From positions 97,268,495 to 97,332,494 of the forward strand of contig OY755044.1 of assembly GCA_963576565.1 (NCBI GenBank): DNA of 64,000 bases, read 5' to 3'. Shown one piece after another: positions 1 to 15,000 of the stretch. Each line of letters opens with the position of its first letter. The first letter of the stretch is position 1. The notes under the pieces are model-generated. The model had not been told where the DNA came from. It did not search any database and was given only the letters and a program-made list of their open reading frames with translations. Both the position numbers and the translations under genes were made by a program. The stretch comes from Aspidapion aeneum (Eukaryota > Arthropoda > Insecta > Coleoptera > Brentidae).

Positions 1-28
1 TGGTCAAAGGCGACAACCGCATCTTTTG
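1..28 (+). CDS. GBF1: GBF1 exon end at window edge (putative)
   Basis: A consensus donor (g|gtaagt) follows base 28. Read to end in phase 0, as the next exon at 789 requires, the piece codes GQRQPHLL and joins to [10 protein letters not shown]. That spot in GBF1 is poorly conserved, so identity rests on position, phase and donor only. Confidence 0.5.
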
Positions 29-3000
29 GTAAGTATAATTTTGTATTTTCTTCTAGGTGACGTCTGCATAATAGCCGGAAATACGCAAATACGTTAGAGC
101 ATAAATATGGATCATACCCATTCATTCTGACACGGGATGCTTGAAGTCAGGATCTCCATTTAATTCTGAATGTTCCGTTTTAGGGTAGACAGGATTTCAG
201 TTACTGCGCATGCGTCAGTTTTGGTGGTTTTGGGACATAATTCGTTACGTCACTACATTATTTGACAAATGTCAAAAATTTAGGGTTATGTCTATTCTTA
301 TAATTTTTTTAACTAGTTGACTGGGTGAAAATATATTAAATTGTGGATTTAAATTGTAGTTTTTCTAAAAATAATTGTGCAATCTTCATTGGGAAAACTA
401 TAACTAAACTGATAATAATTAAACGGGAGACAGGATAGTATATGCCTGAACACATGCGTAGAAAACGTTGTTGCCGGATTGTTATTATTTTCTTATTTTT
501 ATTTCCATTTGTCAAATACAACTTTTGTAATTTTTAAATTTACATTACATCAGGTCTCCCACGCCTCCCTTAATATTGGTTTGCGCCTCCCAGTTTGGAA
601 ACTACTGATCTAGAGTATCGTTAAATGCAATTAGTATAGCATTATTTATTCCTATGTTAAAGTGCATAAAATAGTGTATAAACCACGTGACTAAAGTTTC
701 TTTTAATCCCTCAGCGAATAAAATTTTCGCCTGGGATTAAAAGTATTACTTAAATCCCTAGAGTTATAATGTACGATTTAATTTTTAGGTACAGTTTGGT
801 GCAAACCCCAAAGCGCAACTAGCGCTAAAATCTTTGTTTTCACTGACACATATGCATGGCGATAGCATAAGAGAAGGATGGAAAAATATTTTAGATATCA
901 TTTTATCATTATACAGCAACAATTTATTAACAAAAACTTACGTGGAGGCGGAGGATTTTATTAATCAAAGTGGAAAAATTGTTTTTGTTTATGAAGAAAA
1001 CGAAAACACGCAAAAACAAGACTCTGGTATGTGTGTGTTAACTTAAACACTTTTAGGAAGAACACAAGCTACGCATGGTTATATATTTCCATCTCTGTGC
1101 TTTAGATGTATATGAAACAACAATATTTTAAAGACAATCAGCTGTGTCGTAACGTGACCATCAAAAAAAAATCAGCCCCGGATGTGACGTCAACAAAGTG
1201 GCGGATCGTGGCCCGTTCATTTTGATAGCCCTGACTAAATAAGAGCAACTCTCTCTATGACAGTAGAGTACCTCCCTGTATGTGACAGATAGCCAATATC
1301 TTTGTTTAAAACTCGTAGACAATGATTGTGTAGAAATAAAATTTTGGACTTCCATTGTCTTTATTTATTTTAAAACACGACGTTTCGGTTAGTAAGTATC
1401 TCTAACCGTTATTTTACACTTAGTTTACACTTGATAACGGTTAGAGATACTTACTAACCGAAACGTGTTTTAAAATAAATAAAGACAATGGAAGTCCAAA
1501 ATTTTATTTCTATATGAAACAAGTTACATTAGTGCCCCATACACACACATTCATTATCGCGGTACATCATGTCATCTTTAAAAACTAGTGAAAATTCATG
1601 TGCGTGAGTGGTGGTGTGTGAACAATACAGCTAACCATGATTAAACGGATGAATCGATTTGGTACGTACGTTCCTCTGGAATGTGACGTTCGGATAAATG
1701 TTTTTTAGATTTAATAGCATTTTGTATTGTTTTTCAAATTCCTCGCGTTAAAAACGTCTAGTCCAGCTTACTCTTGACCATCCGTGAGTTAAGGTGAGGT
1801 GAGCACTCACCAAATCTCAAGACGCTATTCTTGACGGCTCATGAGGTGAGATGCTACTTTCAGGGGGTTTATTCTTTAAATGCTCTAGGAAGTAAATCTT
1901 CTCTTAAATTCACGGTTACCATTGGTCAATATCAGTTATATTTTCAATAATAAATCTCACTTCAAAGTTTTCCTATTGCAGAGCAGGAGAGCAGGTTATG
2001 TCAAATATTCTCTTGAAAATGATCCCTTCAGCTTCAGTTTAATGTCATATAACTGACCAATGGTACCGGTGAATTGAAGAGAAAATTTACTCCAAGGGGA
2101 GCATTTACAGAATAAACCCCCAGAGGTTAACTCAAGTTCACCACCTTTTTTCACAGGGAAATGAATTCATGGGAGTTTTTGGGTTATTTATAACCTTACT
2201 TTCGACTGTCACTTTTGTTTTGGCAAGCCTTTTTTGAAGTGTGGAGGTCTTTAATATTAACTAGTTACTTTAAAAAAAATGAAACAATCAAAACAAAACC
2301 AAATATAAGGTTAGAAACGCCACAATAAGTAACGGAGATTCATTTCCCCGTGCAAGGCCAACAAAAAAATACAGGCTGAATTTTACATTAGCTGGCCATA
2401 CACACAGAGGTTGATCCGTCGGTTTGGAACGGCACAGATAAGTCTGACCGTTTTGTCCGTAACGGTTTAAAACTGCTGCAGTCCACTAACACAAAAAAAA
2501 ATCTTTCGAATCGATCCTTCATATCGGTCTGTGGCAGACATAACCGCGCGTTAGTGGGCTAAAACTCAAGATTTATCTGCCGGTTTAACCAAAACTGTGG
2601 AATTTCGTCAAGTCGAAAGTTTTATGCGGCACGGTATTTTAAGCATAGCGTATGTAAATTGTTTAGTGCTAAATATAAGCAGGCTCTGTGTATGGGAATG
2701 ATTATTAATATGAAAATAATGCATAGTGGTGTAAAAGAGAGACGTTCCAAGTGGGTTAAAACTTATTTGCTTAAGAGGAAACTATTTAGCCATAACCTTC
2801 TATTAAAAGAGTTACGAGAAAATGATCCAGACAATTTTAAAAATTATTTAAGAATGGATATCAGAGAATTATTGAAATACAGCCAGGCTATAATTGTGCC
2901 AGGCACTATTTTGACACATTCACATTAAAAGCTGACAGTTGATCCTTCAAAATTGACATATCAAAGTCAAATTTAAAACTTTCGTCGTTTATTTTCAATT

Positions 3001-6000
3001 AATAAAAGAAGGCACTATTTATTCCGGTTCACCTAGTAAACAAAGGCCGTGTGTTGAAAGATTACAACTGATATTACAATGTAAAGGTATCAAAATTGTA
3101 CCTGGCACCATTATAGCCTGGCTTTATTTCAATAATTCTCTATTAACACGTATGATTTTTTAATAAATTTGGTAAGAGAGGATCTTACGAAACAAGATAT
3201 CCAAATTAGAGAAGCCGTTGGCCTGAACAGCGATTAAACCGACAGAGAAGTCTGCGCCGGTTAAAATATCTGTGAGCGCGGAACCCACAAGTTTCGCCCG
3301 CCGGTCTGAACTCACAGATAACTCTGTGCCGGCTATAACTGGCGCGTGGAATGTCCACTAATTGAAAGACAAATCCGCCAGTTTAAACCGCGCCGTTCCA
3401 AACCGGCGGATCAACCTCTGTGTGTATGGCCACCTATTGGGTCTGATGATAGAATATGAAAGCACGGTAGTGCCTCGTCAAGTTCGCGTGCCGTACCATC
3501 TTTTCTTGAAACATTTCAGCCCATATTTGACCTATCTAAAACTCTACTTCGGAATGAACTACGAATCTCAAACTTTGCACAGTCGTAGATCTTCTTGGAG
3601 TTAACAACCCCCTCCTCATGGACTTCCATAAAGTAGTAAAGCAGTTCCAAAATTTCAAAAAACGTCGAAATTGCCACTCACTGACTCACTCACTCATGTA
3701 TAGATCATCAAAATTGTACTGTACTTCCAGACATGCTACAAAGCTAAAATTTGGCAGACTGATAAAAATTATGACCAAATCCCTGGAAAAAATCAAAAAA
3801 CCCCAAAATTCTCATTTACTCCCCGCCCCTATACATGTTAAGGTATGTAAAAATAACATTGCCCACTTCAAGAAATGCTAGAGAACTGAGCTTTGGCAGA
3901 CTGATAGGAACTATGATAAAACTATAGGAAAAAATTAAAACACCCCAAAATTCTAATTTACTTCCCTCCCTAAAAATGAAAAGTAATGTAAAAGTAACAC
4001 TATCCACTTCCAGAAATGCTAGAGAGCTGAGCTTGCTAAGACTGAAAGACACTATGATAAAACTATAGGAAAAAATTTGAAAAACACCAACATTTTAATT
4101 TACTTCCCTCTTCTATTTATATATCACAACAAAAACATTTCATGTAAAAAAAAAGCCAAGTACGCGAAAATGGCATTCCGTAAAAAGAATTGAGATAAAA
4201 GTAAAGCCAAGTTCTCCAATACAAATTTCAAAATGAAAGGTTCTTACTAGTTTGGAAATGTTTTTTTAAACTTTGCTATTACAGCCAAACTTCTTTATGT
4301 TCAATTTAGCACTGTGCCTAAGAGTCATTTAAACGAACACATTCGCTTCTGCTTCAAATTTAATTTTTGTGTGACCTAATTAAGTGGCTCTGAAAAATTA
4401 AGGATTATTTTAAATAAAAAAAATGCTTTTCAAAAATATATAAAAACAATTTTTGAACCGGTTTTATTTTACAAAACAATCAGCTGTCTGTTTTGATAAC
4501 CCTGCCCCGTGGACAAAGATGGTGAACTTAAAATCACCCTTGAACTTAAGTTCACAAAAAAAAAAGTGAAAATTTCCCTCACCTCACCTCACGGGTCGTC
4601 AAGAATAAACGACCCATATAGAAAATTATAAAAATAATAATAACAATACTAATTTATTAATTTTTAACAACTTTTATGATTTTCGCCAAATCTCAATATT
4701 TTTCTACAACTTAACGTTATGCTATTTATTATGGGTCATCTGGTATGTAGTGACTATTTATTTTTAGGACTTTTTAGCTCCCTTTACTCTTACATGGTGT
4801 CAACCGAAAACCTTTCAAAAAATCTGACACTCGAAGAAGAACAATACTTAAACATTGCAAAAGAATCTATTAAAGATTGTAATTTAGATCAGTTAATTAC
4901 AGATTCTAAGTTTTTGCATTCTGACGCGTTGTTAGAACTAGTCCATGCCCTTATTGACTTATCCAGGGGCCCTGAGTTTCAAAAAAGTCTTGGTTATAAT
5001 TACAGTGAAAACGTGGCCGTTTTTTTTATGGAGCTGTTGTTTAAAATTGTTATTCAAAATAGGTAAGTAAGTTATAGTGCTGTTATACAGGGTTACTGGT
5101 AATTCGATACATTTCTTTGTGCATCTGATAGGAGAGGTGGTAGGGAGTAGTTTTTGAGATATTTAAAATTTTATGCTTTTTATGGCTTGGTATGCCAAAA
5201 ATCTGCTGTACATATTTTTAACCTTTTAAAACGAGAATATCTGCCCAACACTATCATCTTTGCACAGGCCTTTATACTTTTATACAGGTTGCCTACAGAA
5301 TTTGACCAGTCATGTGAGCTTAACTGGACGACTGTAGCCGCGTCATCGGGTTTCCATACATCAAATGGTTTAAGGCAACCAGGTGACGTCGATTTTTTAA
5401 TCTGATTACAGTTGGCCAGTCAGGTTCAATGATAACCTGTGTAAAAGTATAAAAACCTTGCATCTTTGTGATAAAAAAAATCCGGCAAAAATTGAGATAG
5501 TAAATAAATTGTAAATAAAAAGTCGTATTTCTTTTATTTTTATTGATATTATAGGTAATATTTTCGACGAATTTTGTGTAAAATAACGCCGAAAATGTGT
5601 TATTTTAGTGTATTTTGACCTATTTTAGCAATATCAATTATCAAAAACTTTAACGGAGCATCGCATCAATTGTGTGGTTTTCGGAATATAGTAGACTACA
5701 TTTTGCTTAATAATTTGTGTCATAACCAAAAACTTCGTAAGAGCTTTAGTTTCTGAGATATTTACAAAAAACTGTTTTTAAGACAAAGTTGGGCAGATTA
5801 CTTAAAAAAAGTAGTGGAGTATAACTACTAACTACTTTTTCAAAAAAGTAATTTTCTACTAAGTAGTTAAACTACTTTTTCAAAAAAGTAGTTGAATTAC
5901 TAACTACTAGTAGTTAAAAATTTAACAACTTTTTTGATTAGAAGCAATATGTAGGTAGCGAATTTAAATGGAACGCTGCCTGCTCTAGAGAGTTAATATT

Positions 6001-9000
6001 TGGTTTTTTGGCACAGGCTTTCTTCTTGATTCCGCAAAAGTAGTTAAAACTATTAGTAGTTAAGTATATTTATATTTTTACGTAATCAAACTCCACAAAA
6101 GTAGTTAACTTACTAAAAGTAATTACATTACTAAAAGTAGTTAAAACCAAGTAGTTAACTACTGTTTGAAGTACTTTTTGCGATTATTTTGTGCAGAATA
6201 AAAATAATTAAGTATTAGGAGAAAAAAAAGTAGAGTACAACTACTTTTACGAAAAATGTAGTTTACTACTTTTGCTGTAAACTACTGCCCAGCCCAACTC
6301 TGTTTCAAGACTGATATATCATGGCGTCACTTGAAGTGTGCTAATACGCTAGCTAGGAAAGTATCAGATCCGTCATGGATCTATTTATTTTTAATAGTGT
6401 ATTCTACACTTTCTAGCTGTTAATTTTCCAATATTCTTTAAGCTACATTACGGGACTCGAACCCGGAATCTCTTGCTCTGTACGCAAACGCTCTCTACAT
6501 TAAGCCACTAAAGACCATACATAAATTTTCAGAAAACTTCCATCTATGCATGTGTGTAGTGTCTCAATATAAGAACGAGAAACTCTCAGGGTATTAACTC
6601 GACCAAGCCATCCAACTGATTTCTATAATTCTTCTTTCCCACTGTCAAAGGTATGAAAACTCAGAATAGATGTCTTTCCATGTGCTAAAATCTCTGATCG
6701 CAATGGGCGATTGCCAATATAATTTTCAAATACCAAATTGCAAATAATGCAAGAACCATACCTTTCACAGTGGGAAAGAAGAATTTTAGAAATTAGTTGG
6801 ATGGCTTGGTCGAGTTAATACCCTGAGAGTTTCTCGTTCTTGTATTGAGACACCACACACATGCATAGAGAATATTTATGTATAGTGTTTGGTGGCTTAA
6901 TGAGAGAGCGTTTGCGTACAGAGCAAGAGATTCCGGGTTCAAGTCTCGGCCAAAAACAACTTTTTTTTCTGATTTTTCTACTTTAACTTCACTTGTTGTT
7001 TATGAAGAAGATAGTTAGCAGAAGCACCGACCCAGTGTTTGATTTGACACTTGCTTCTGCTAACTAGCTTATTCATATGCTAAAACTAATAAAAACTAAT
7101 ACCTTTTTTTTTAGAGATCGAATTTTAACAATCTGGCATTTAGTTCGTGACCACATTTATACTTTAATGATGAACGCATCAGTATTTGACTATCAACTTC
7201 TTCTTGAGAGGTCCGTCATTGGTTTACTTCGAATAGCTATAAGACTAATGCGAAACGAGGAGATGTGTCCAATAGTGATCCAGTCGTTGAAAATGATTTT
7301 TTTGTTAAAAAGTCACACCTTGTACAGGTAGGAAAAAATATTAGTATACTTTTTTGTAGACAATAAAAGGTCCACCTAAACTATGCACCACTGAGTGTAG
7401 TCCAAATTGTGAGTAGTACTTCATTTACGTCCGTAAAGTGGGAACATTAAAAGAAGTCTTAAAAACAAAGCACTTTGAGAATACTCTGGGCATCTAAGCT
7501 CACATTAGGTACTATAGTTATAGTGTACATATGAGCTAATATAATATAATAATAATAATAAAAACTGATATATATTTTATTTAACTCCAGACTCAATTTA
7601 CCTTTCGTTTGATACCACACAAGCCATATTTTCAATGAACCGAACCGAACCCTTTTATTTGGCTTGCGTTCGATGGATTTTATTCATTTTTAAATGGGAA
7701 CATCTGGACCCAAGATCCAGCCTAGGCACCAAATTTTATTCAAATCGGGCAAGCGGTTTTTGAGTTATGCGCGATGTACAGCCAGACAGACAGACAGCGC
7801 GACAAAAAAGTTTCAAAATCATTTGAAACGCAAAGATATATAAACATTTTTGAAATCGGAGCAACTTTTTTTTTCTCGAAAAAAACTAGGATCACCATAG
7901 CTCACACTGCTATAGTATGGTAGTAGTGTGAGCTTAAACACATGGAAACGGCTTTATTAAGAGAATAAAATTTTGTTTTAAGGATGTATAACTTGGTGGG
8001 GACGAGTTTACCACTAACGGCCCAGTGCCATCCATAAGTGTAGGTAATTTATAGAAATCGTCGAAATACTATTGAATTTTTACGTTTTTATCCAATTTTC
8101 TTCAAAACAAAAACTCCTTAGAAAACAAAGTTTAATACGCTTTAATTAAACGATAATAATAATCATAATCAGAACAAAAACATTTCAAGTATGCGAAAGT
8201 GGGGTATTCCGTAAAAAGAATTGAGATAAAAGTAAAGCCAAGTTCTCCAATACAAATTTCGAAATGAAAGGTTCTTACTAGTTTGGAAATGTTTATTTAA
8301 ATTTTGCTATTCCTGCCAGACTTCTTTATGTTCAATTTAACACTGGGCCTAAGGGTCATTTACAGCCGTAGTAGCCAAGTTTAGAAAAACATTTCCAAAC
8401 TAGTAAGAACCTTTCATTTTGAAATTTGTATTGGAGAAGTTGGCTTTACTTTTATCTTAATTCTTTTTACGGAATACCCCATTTTTGCGTACTTGGCTTT
8501 TTTTACATGAAATGTTTTTGTTATGATGTCACTCCTTTTTTAAAGGATTTGGATAACATTTAAGTTTTAAAGTAATAAAATATGCGGAATATTGTTCAAA
8601 ACTTTTGCAATGCCTTATCAAAAATTTTTGAGGTTTTTTTTTTTTTCCTATAGTTTTATCATAGTTCCTATCAGCCTTCTAAAGCTCAGCTCTCGAGTTT
8701 TCCTGGAAGTAGGCGATGTTAATTTTACATAACTTTACATTTATAGGAGAGGAAAGTAAATTAAAATTTTGGTGTTTTTAATTTTTTTTCCTAGTTTTAT
8801 CATAGTTCCTATTAGTCTTCCAAAGCTCAGCCCTCTAGCGTTTATGAAAGTGGAGAATGTTACTTTTACATAACTTTATATTTATAGCAGAGGAAAGCAA
8901 ATAAAAATTTTGGGGTTTTTAATTTTTTTCCTATAGTTCTTTCATATTTCCTATCAGTCTGCCAAAGCTCAGCTGTCTAGCGCCTCTGGAAGTGGGCAAT

Positions 9001-12000
9001 GTTACTTTTACATAACTTTACATATAAGGGGGTGAGGAGTGAATTAGAATTTTTGGGGTTTTTATATTTTTTTCAGGGGCTTGGTCGCAATTTCTTTCAG
9101 TGTTCCAAATTTCAGCTTTGTAGCATGTCTGGAAGTACCGTAAAATTTTGATGATCTATACATGAGAGTAGATGAGTGAGTGAGTGAGTGAGTGACATAT
9201 TCGACGTTTTTTGAAATTTCGTAACTATTTTACTACTTCATAGAAGTCCATGAAACTTGGAGAAATTGTTAACTTTATAAATATTTACGACTTTACAAAG
9301 TTTGAGTTTCGTACCTCATTCCGAAGTAGAATTTTACATAGGTCAAATATGGACTGAAATATTTCAAGAAAAGATGGTACAGCAGTTTCCGCGCAAACTT
9401 GGCGGGGCACTACCGTGCCCCCAGATAAATTGCATTTATTTAAAAAATTCAGCCATGTACAAAATTGTTGAAAATTAAACATTTAATAATAATAATAAAG
9501 GGCGAAGTCTAGCTGACAGTCCAGCTACTCAACATTAACCCTTAATTTAACCGATAAAATTTATTTTTCGATGATGTGTTATATTATTTACTCAAGAGTA
9601 CGTCCATTATTGCAGTGGCGTCCCTAAACTGGGATCATTTTTAAAAATCACAAAAAAAATACGTTATAATTATCAATTTTTTGCAATTTCGTAAAAATTA
9701 AGCTCTTTAAGAAAGCAATACAAATACTTAAACACGTGCACCCATTTAAATTAATGAGTTAGGCACGTTTGTGAAAATTCACTAATAAAAATCAGAATAA
9801 AACAATAATTGTTACATTAACAGATCAAAGGTAGTGCAATTGTGTTATTATGAAAATCTCTAATAATTTAGGGTAAAACAAACTTGCTAATTAGTCCACT
9901 GTGACTAGATTGTACTTAAAGTAACACTGTGTGTTTTAATAAAGAAAGTGTATTTTCTACCAAATGTATTTTCTTTCAAACTACCAAATGTTTTCTACCA
10001 AAATTCTTCTATGTAAATTTTTTCTTCCAAATATTTTCTCACCAATATACCTTGCCTAAAATAGTAAAAACATTTAACTTTGACAAGCTGTAGCAGGTGC
10101 ATCTTTACATACAATTAAGAAGATAGACATAAAATGTGTGGTTTTATTATAATTATAAAGTCACGAAGAAGTTTAGAGCAGGAAATATGGGCAAAAAAGC
10201 ATTTGATAACCTTTGTTTATAGGTTTTTTATCTTCAAATCATACATAAATTTACTTTCCAAAATATTGGCATTCAATTATGTAATACCATATATATATAT
10301 TGGTTTTCACTATATTAAATTCTTATTTTAGAATATCGAGGCAAATATCATTTGGCTTATATGAACTATTAAAGACTTCGGCTCAAAACATTCATACCAA
10401 TACGGACTGGACAATTATCTTTACTCTGTTAGAATGCGTCGGAGCCGGCGCGCCACCCCCGAAACCTGTTACCGACGATGGTGGTTTCCTTGATAAAGGT
10501 AATATTTTTATATTTGTTCAATTAATTTAATAAATAAGTTTAATAACTCTTAATGAATCATTCACATCGAAAATCAATCTTAATATTAGAAAGTTTCCAG
10601 GTTCCAAAACAATTTCAAACCGACGTACCATAAACCAGTTAACCACAAATACCTTAGTGCATAAATACAGGAGCATACATCTTACACGCGATTCTTGAAG
10701 CCATTACCCCTCTACTGCCGTCCTTAGTTAGACCCACCTATCTGCAAAAAAATCAAAAATGAGTTAGGACCGAAAATGGCTTCAAATAGGTTACTTTCAT
10801 CTGTTTTTTAAGAAAAATACCAACATTCTTGTTCGGAAGTATTTTATTTTGAAAAACAAAAAAAAATATTACCATGTACTCTTAGCAAGCATTTAAACTT
10901 TAAACTCGCTTTTCTCGAAATAAGTGAAAACGTAGATAGGTGGGTCTTACTAAGGACGGCAGTGTAATTCTTAATGTTCCTTTTTTGGGTAGACAGGATT
11001 TCGGTAACTGCGCATGCGTCAGTTTTGAAACATACTCTGTTACGTCACTACATTATTTGACAATTGTCAAAATTTAAGGTTATGTCTATTATTTTTTTTT
11101 CTACAAATTAGTTGATCTGGTGAAAATTTATTAAATTGCGGATTAAATTTAAAATTAATTGTGCAGATTTATTGTTGACACCATGAAGAGTGTTTAATGA
11201 CATTAGCAAATTATAAAGAAAATTACAGCTACTTACCTATGAAATGGCACTGCCTTACTTTTCTGGACATTTTTCCACAAACCGCACATGTTTTACGTGA
11301 ATTATTTGCCATTTTTCTCAGAAAAAAACACAAGTTTACACAACAAACGCAAAACACTGCAAAATGTAAATAAACAACAAATATGGCGTTCATCCACATA
11401 GCATCTGTGCGTCTACATGCCATAACAAAGAAAATTTGCATCTCCGAATTTAAATTTGTCATTGTTTCCAACGTAAACTTTGATTGCTTCACTTTTTGAT
11501 TTTTTAAACCAATTTTTATGGTATAAGGTATATACAGGGTGTACCAGACCACCCGTCCACCCCTTTTAAAACCTAGGGGAAAAGTTTATTTAATGATTCA
11601 AAAAATTACTTGAGTACGCTCTTTTAATTATTGGTAGATGTTTTTAACTTTAGGAGTCGACCGGAAGTGGCCTATTTAGGCCTGGAGTCCGTTTTTCAAA
11701 TAGGGATGGGCATATATTTAAAAAAATAATGACGTTTAAGAAAAAAATGTGTCAAATAAAATGTACGTATTTTCTTGCGTAGAATCCGAATTCGTTGCAA
11801 AATTATGCCCATCCCTATTAAAAAAAACGGACTTTAGAGATGAATAGGCCACTTCCGGTCTGCGCCGGAATCTAACAATACCACCAATTAAAAGAGCATA
11901 CTCGATATGGCTACCATCATTTTTTAGATCATTGAAAACAACCATCCCCTAGGTTTTAAAAGGAGTGGAAGGGTGGTCGGGGAAACCCCGTATAAATATC

Positions 12001-15000
12001 AAAATCTCGGGCAGCACCTTGCTGTCATGGCCGCCATATTGAATTTCCTATTTTCACCAGTTCTTGGTTCCTTCAAACTAAAATACCCCTCCAATTAGGA
12101 CACTTTAAAACACGCAGTAACAACAGTTTAATAGAGTACCATACCACTTCTTTTAAAATAGCCAAATGCCATTTTTTTCGAAAATTCCTACGGGCTGTAT
12201 AAAACCAGATATTCTAAAAGAAATAATATGGTCAAATTATAAGAAGAAGTGAACTTTTTGTTGAGTTTTTATCCTGCAAGCCTGTCCTTTTAAATGTATA
12301 CGTAACTAAATTCTTATTTTATCGTTATAAACATAAACAAATGTATGCTGGATTTTAATTACATTAAAAAGTAACCTATACCTGTATATTATTTCTATAG
12401 GTAGATACTTGCTTAGGCGTAAGAACTACCCCAAGGAGTCCGCAAACTCTCGTTTGAGAAACGCTGCATTAGAGAATGGGATAGTTCACATTTTTAAAAT
12501 GAATTGAAAGTCCAAATACACATAAAAAAAGTGTATTATATTTTGGACGTTTCCTTCGATCCTTTCATTATAGTTTTACTTCACCTTAGAGAAATTTACG
12601 ATTCTATAGAAATATATTTTTAATCGATATTTTTCCACTAGATGGTAGTTAGTTTAGATTTTTTTTATACTGGGACTTTTCCATCCATTATAGGATCAAT
12701 CGCCCAGTTTTTGCCAAAGTTTATGCGTCGAAAATAGCTTTTTAGACATAACAATACAACCATGCGTTAAGTGGGACTCGAACCCTGCCATCATAGCAGC
12801 GGTATATCCGAAGCAGAACCACTACACAAGCGGACACGAACTCACCCAATGGTAGTTATATATATCATATGTGTTTAAGGTTCCCGAAATTTTAATTTTA
12901 AGGTACGAAGTCCGAAGGTGAAAATCAGCCAAATAGCGACGAAGAGAGTGTTCATACCGATCGAGGGTACACATCTGATTCGGAACTTACAAAGAGCCCA
13001 AAAATTGCTCACCAGCATAGGTCACAAAGCACTATTGTAGTCCCCGCAGCTTCCTCCTTGGGGACTTTAAACAATGGAGGATGGATATTGGTAAGTTATA
13101 CAATGCCATCTTATAGAAAAGGCCAGTAAGTAGCTAAAGCATAATTTTATACCGATAACATTTTATTAATTTATACAAAAACTATACTTCAAACAAAAAC
13201 AAACTGCTCTTTTAAATAACGAAAAAATTGTTTCTCAACCACATAAAATGTGTAGAGCGTACTGAAATTTAAACAAAAACCAAAATCATTAAATGAAATT
13301 TACGCAATTTTAACAGATTTTAACCTTCTCGAGTCTAAATTAAGGTTTACAATCTAACACCTACATACACCACAAACCAGAAGTTATCAAAATATTGTAC
13401 ATCAAGCAAAATTAAATACGCCACACAAATTTTTACACCAACATTAATTTTCGCAACAAGAACCCTCATTTCAACCCAAACCTAATTTTGTCCAACTAAA
13501 TCCTAATATTAGAACTTAACAATTTCTATTCCAAAATAATGTTTGGAAATCCCAACCAGTAGCAATCATGATCATTACCTCTTAGACAATTTCTTACTAA
13601 TGATCAAGTTAATAATTAGTTTCTTAATTTCCTACTTGTGAAAACTATTATCAAATCTCTCCTCAAGTACATATTCACAATATTTATTGCCCTACATAAA
13701 ACGAATTAGAATCCGTTTTTTTACGAAAATAACACACAATAAGATGAATTGCAAAATTTATTTATTTATGTTGACCTCAAAAATAAATTATTATCTACTC
13801 GATAATAACCCCAAAAATTGGAAACCTCTATAAAACTCAAATGTTTGAAAAACCCTTTCATGTCATTACGTTCCAGCAAAAATACCAGGCAAATAAAAAT
13901 TTTAATTTACAACTTCTATCCGATTTCGGTATAGTTAAAAACTTTAAAACGAGTAACCTAGACTGGCACAAAAATGTTAACGCTTTATAGATACAAGCGA
14001 CTTAAAAGAATTGTTTTAGTAAGATTATAGTAAATTATAAAGAAATAACATTCCTTTTACCAACGCCTTTGATCAACCTCTTCAAAATTCAATAAACAAT
14101 ACAAGCGCGGATTTGAGGGGGGAAACGGGGTAATTACCCCCCCCCTAGAAAAAAAAAGTATGCAGTTTTTGTGCAAAATTAAAGGGCAAAGAGAAGTATT
14201 ACCCCCCCTAGAAAAAAATATATTACAAATAATTTTTTCGTCGACTATTAACCCCCTAGATTTTGACCCAGATCCGCGCTTAAAACAGTAACAACAATTT
14301 ATTAATCATCCCTATTTTTTTATAACAAAATGCTATATTACCATTTTTTCAAGTCAAAGATTACATTTTTCCACACAGCCTTGTCTAAATAGGAAATGGG
14401 TTTTCCTATCTACCGAAAGTTGAAATTAACTATATGGAACGGGTTATGTAATGCCACAAGAACAGTTTAACCTTAAAAAACCGCCAAAGTCTTTTCTAAA
14501 AAATGATGTTGTTAGTCAATTACGATGAAGCCAGAATTATATAACAAAACTTTATAAAGAATTTTATTACCTCATATACTTAAAAAATTGCGATCTAACC
14601 TTTAGAAATAAAATCAAACATTCCATTAGAACAACCAATGACCGTCCCCCCTATTTAAAATCTTTTAGACATGTACCTGCAATAAATTTAGAAAGACAAA
14701 AACAAATTAAAAAATTACTCGATAGACTCAATTTCCCCCCACGAAACCCCCGTTTAGATCGTATCAAAAAATCTCGACAGACGCAGATTAAAAATATATC
14801 GCATGGTCTTAGTTTACAGACAATTAAACACAAACAATCGAAGATAAATATCTGCTCCCTCGAATTGACGAAATCCTTCACTTAGGAAAATGTTAGTATA
14901 TAACAACCCTTGATTTATCCCAAGGTTTCCATCAAATAAAAGTTGGTCCCAATCAATAGAAAAAAACTGCTTTTAAAGTCAATAATGGACATTTTGAATA

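Larger units (their letters stand above)
2394..3431 (+). mobile_element. PIF/Harbinger-like element, deleted
   Basis: Terminal inverted repeats GGCCATACACACAGAGGTTG at both ends. Inside, a 5' fragment of a Harbinger-type nuclease reads [12 protein letters not shown] and [21 protein letters not shown], then after a nested insertion [18 protein letters not shown]. The DDE catalytic part is gone, so the copy is not autonomous. Confidence 0.7.

Noticed and set aside
4719..4767. Start codon at 4719 for the GBF1 piece
   Set aside because: Lies before a clear acceptor; protein homology begins at the exon boundary and continues from the previous exon.
12765..12845. Functional tRNA gene on the - strand
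   Set aside because: A- and B-box motifs are present but the acceptor stem does not pair; called SINE-like instead.
14651..14881. 76-codon - frame
   Set aside because: Antisense to the gypsy remnant; no independent support.
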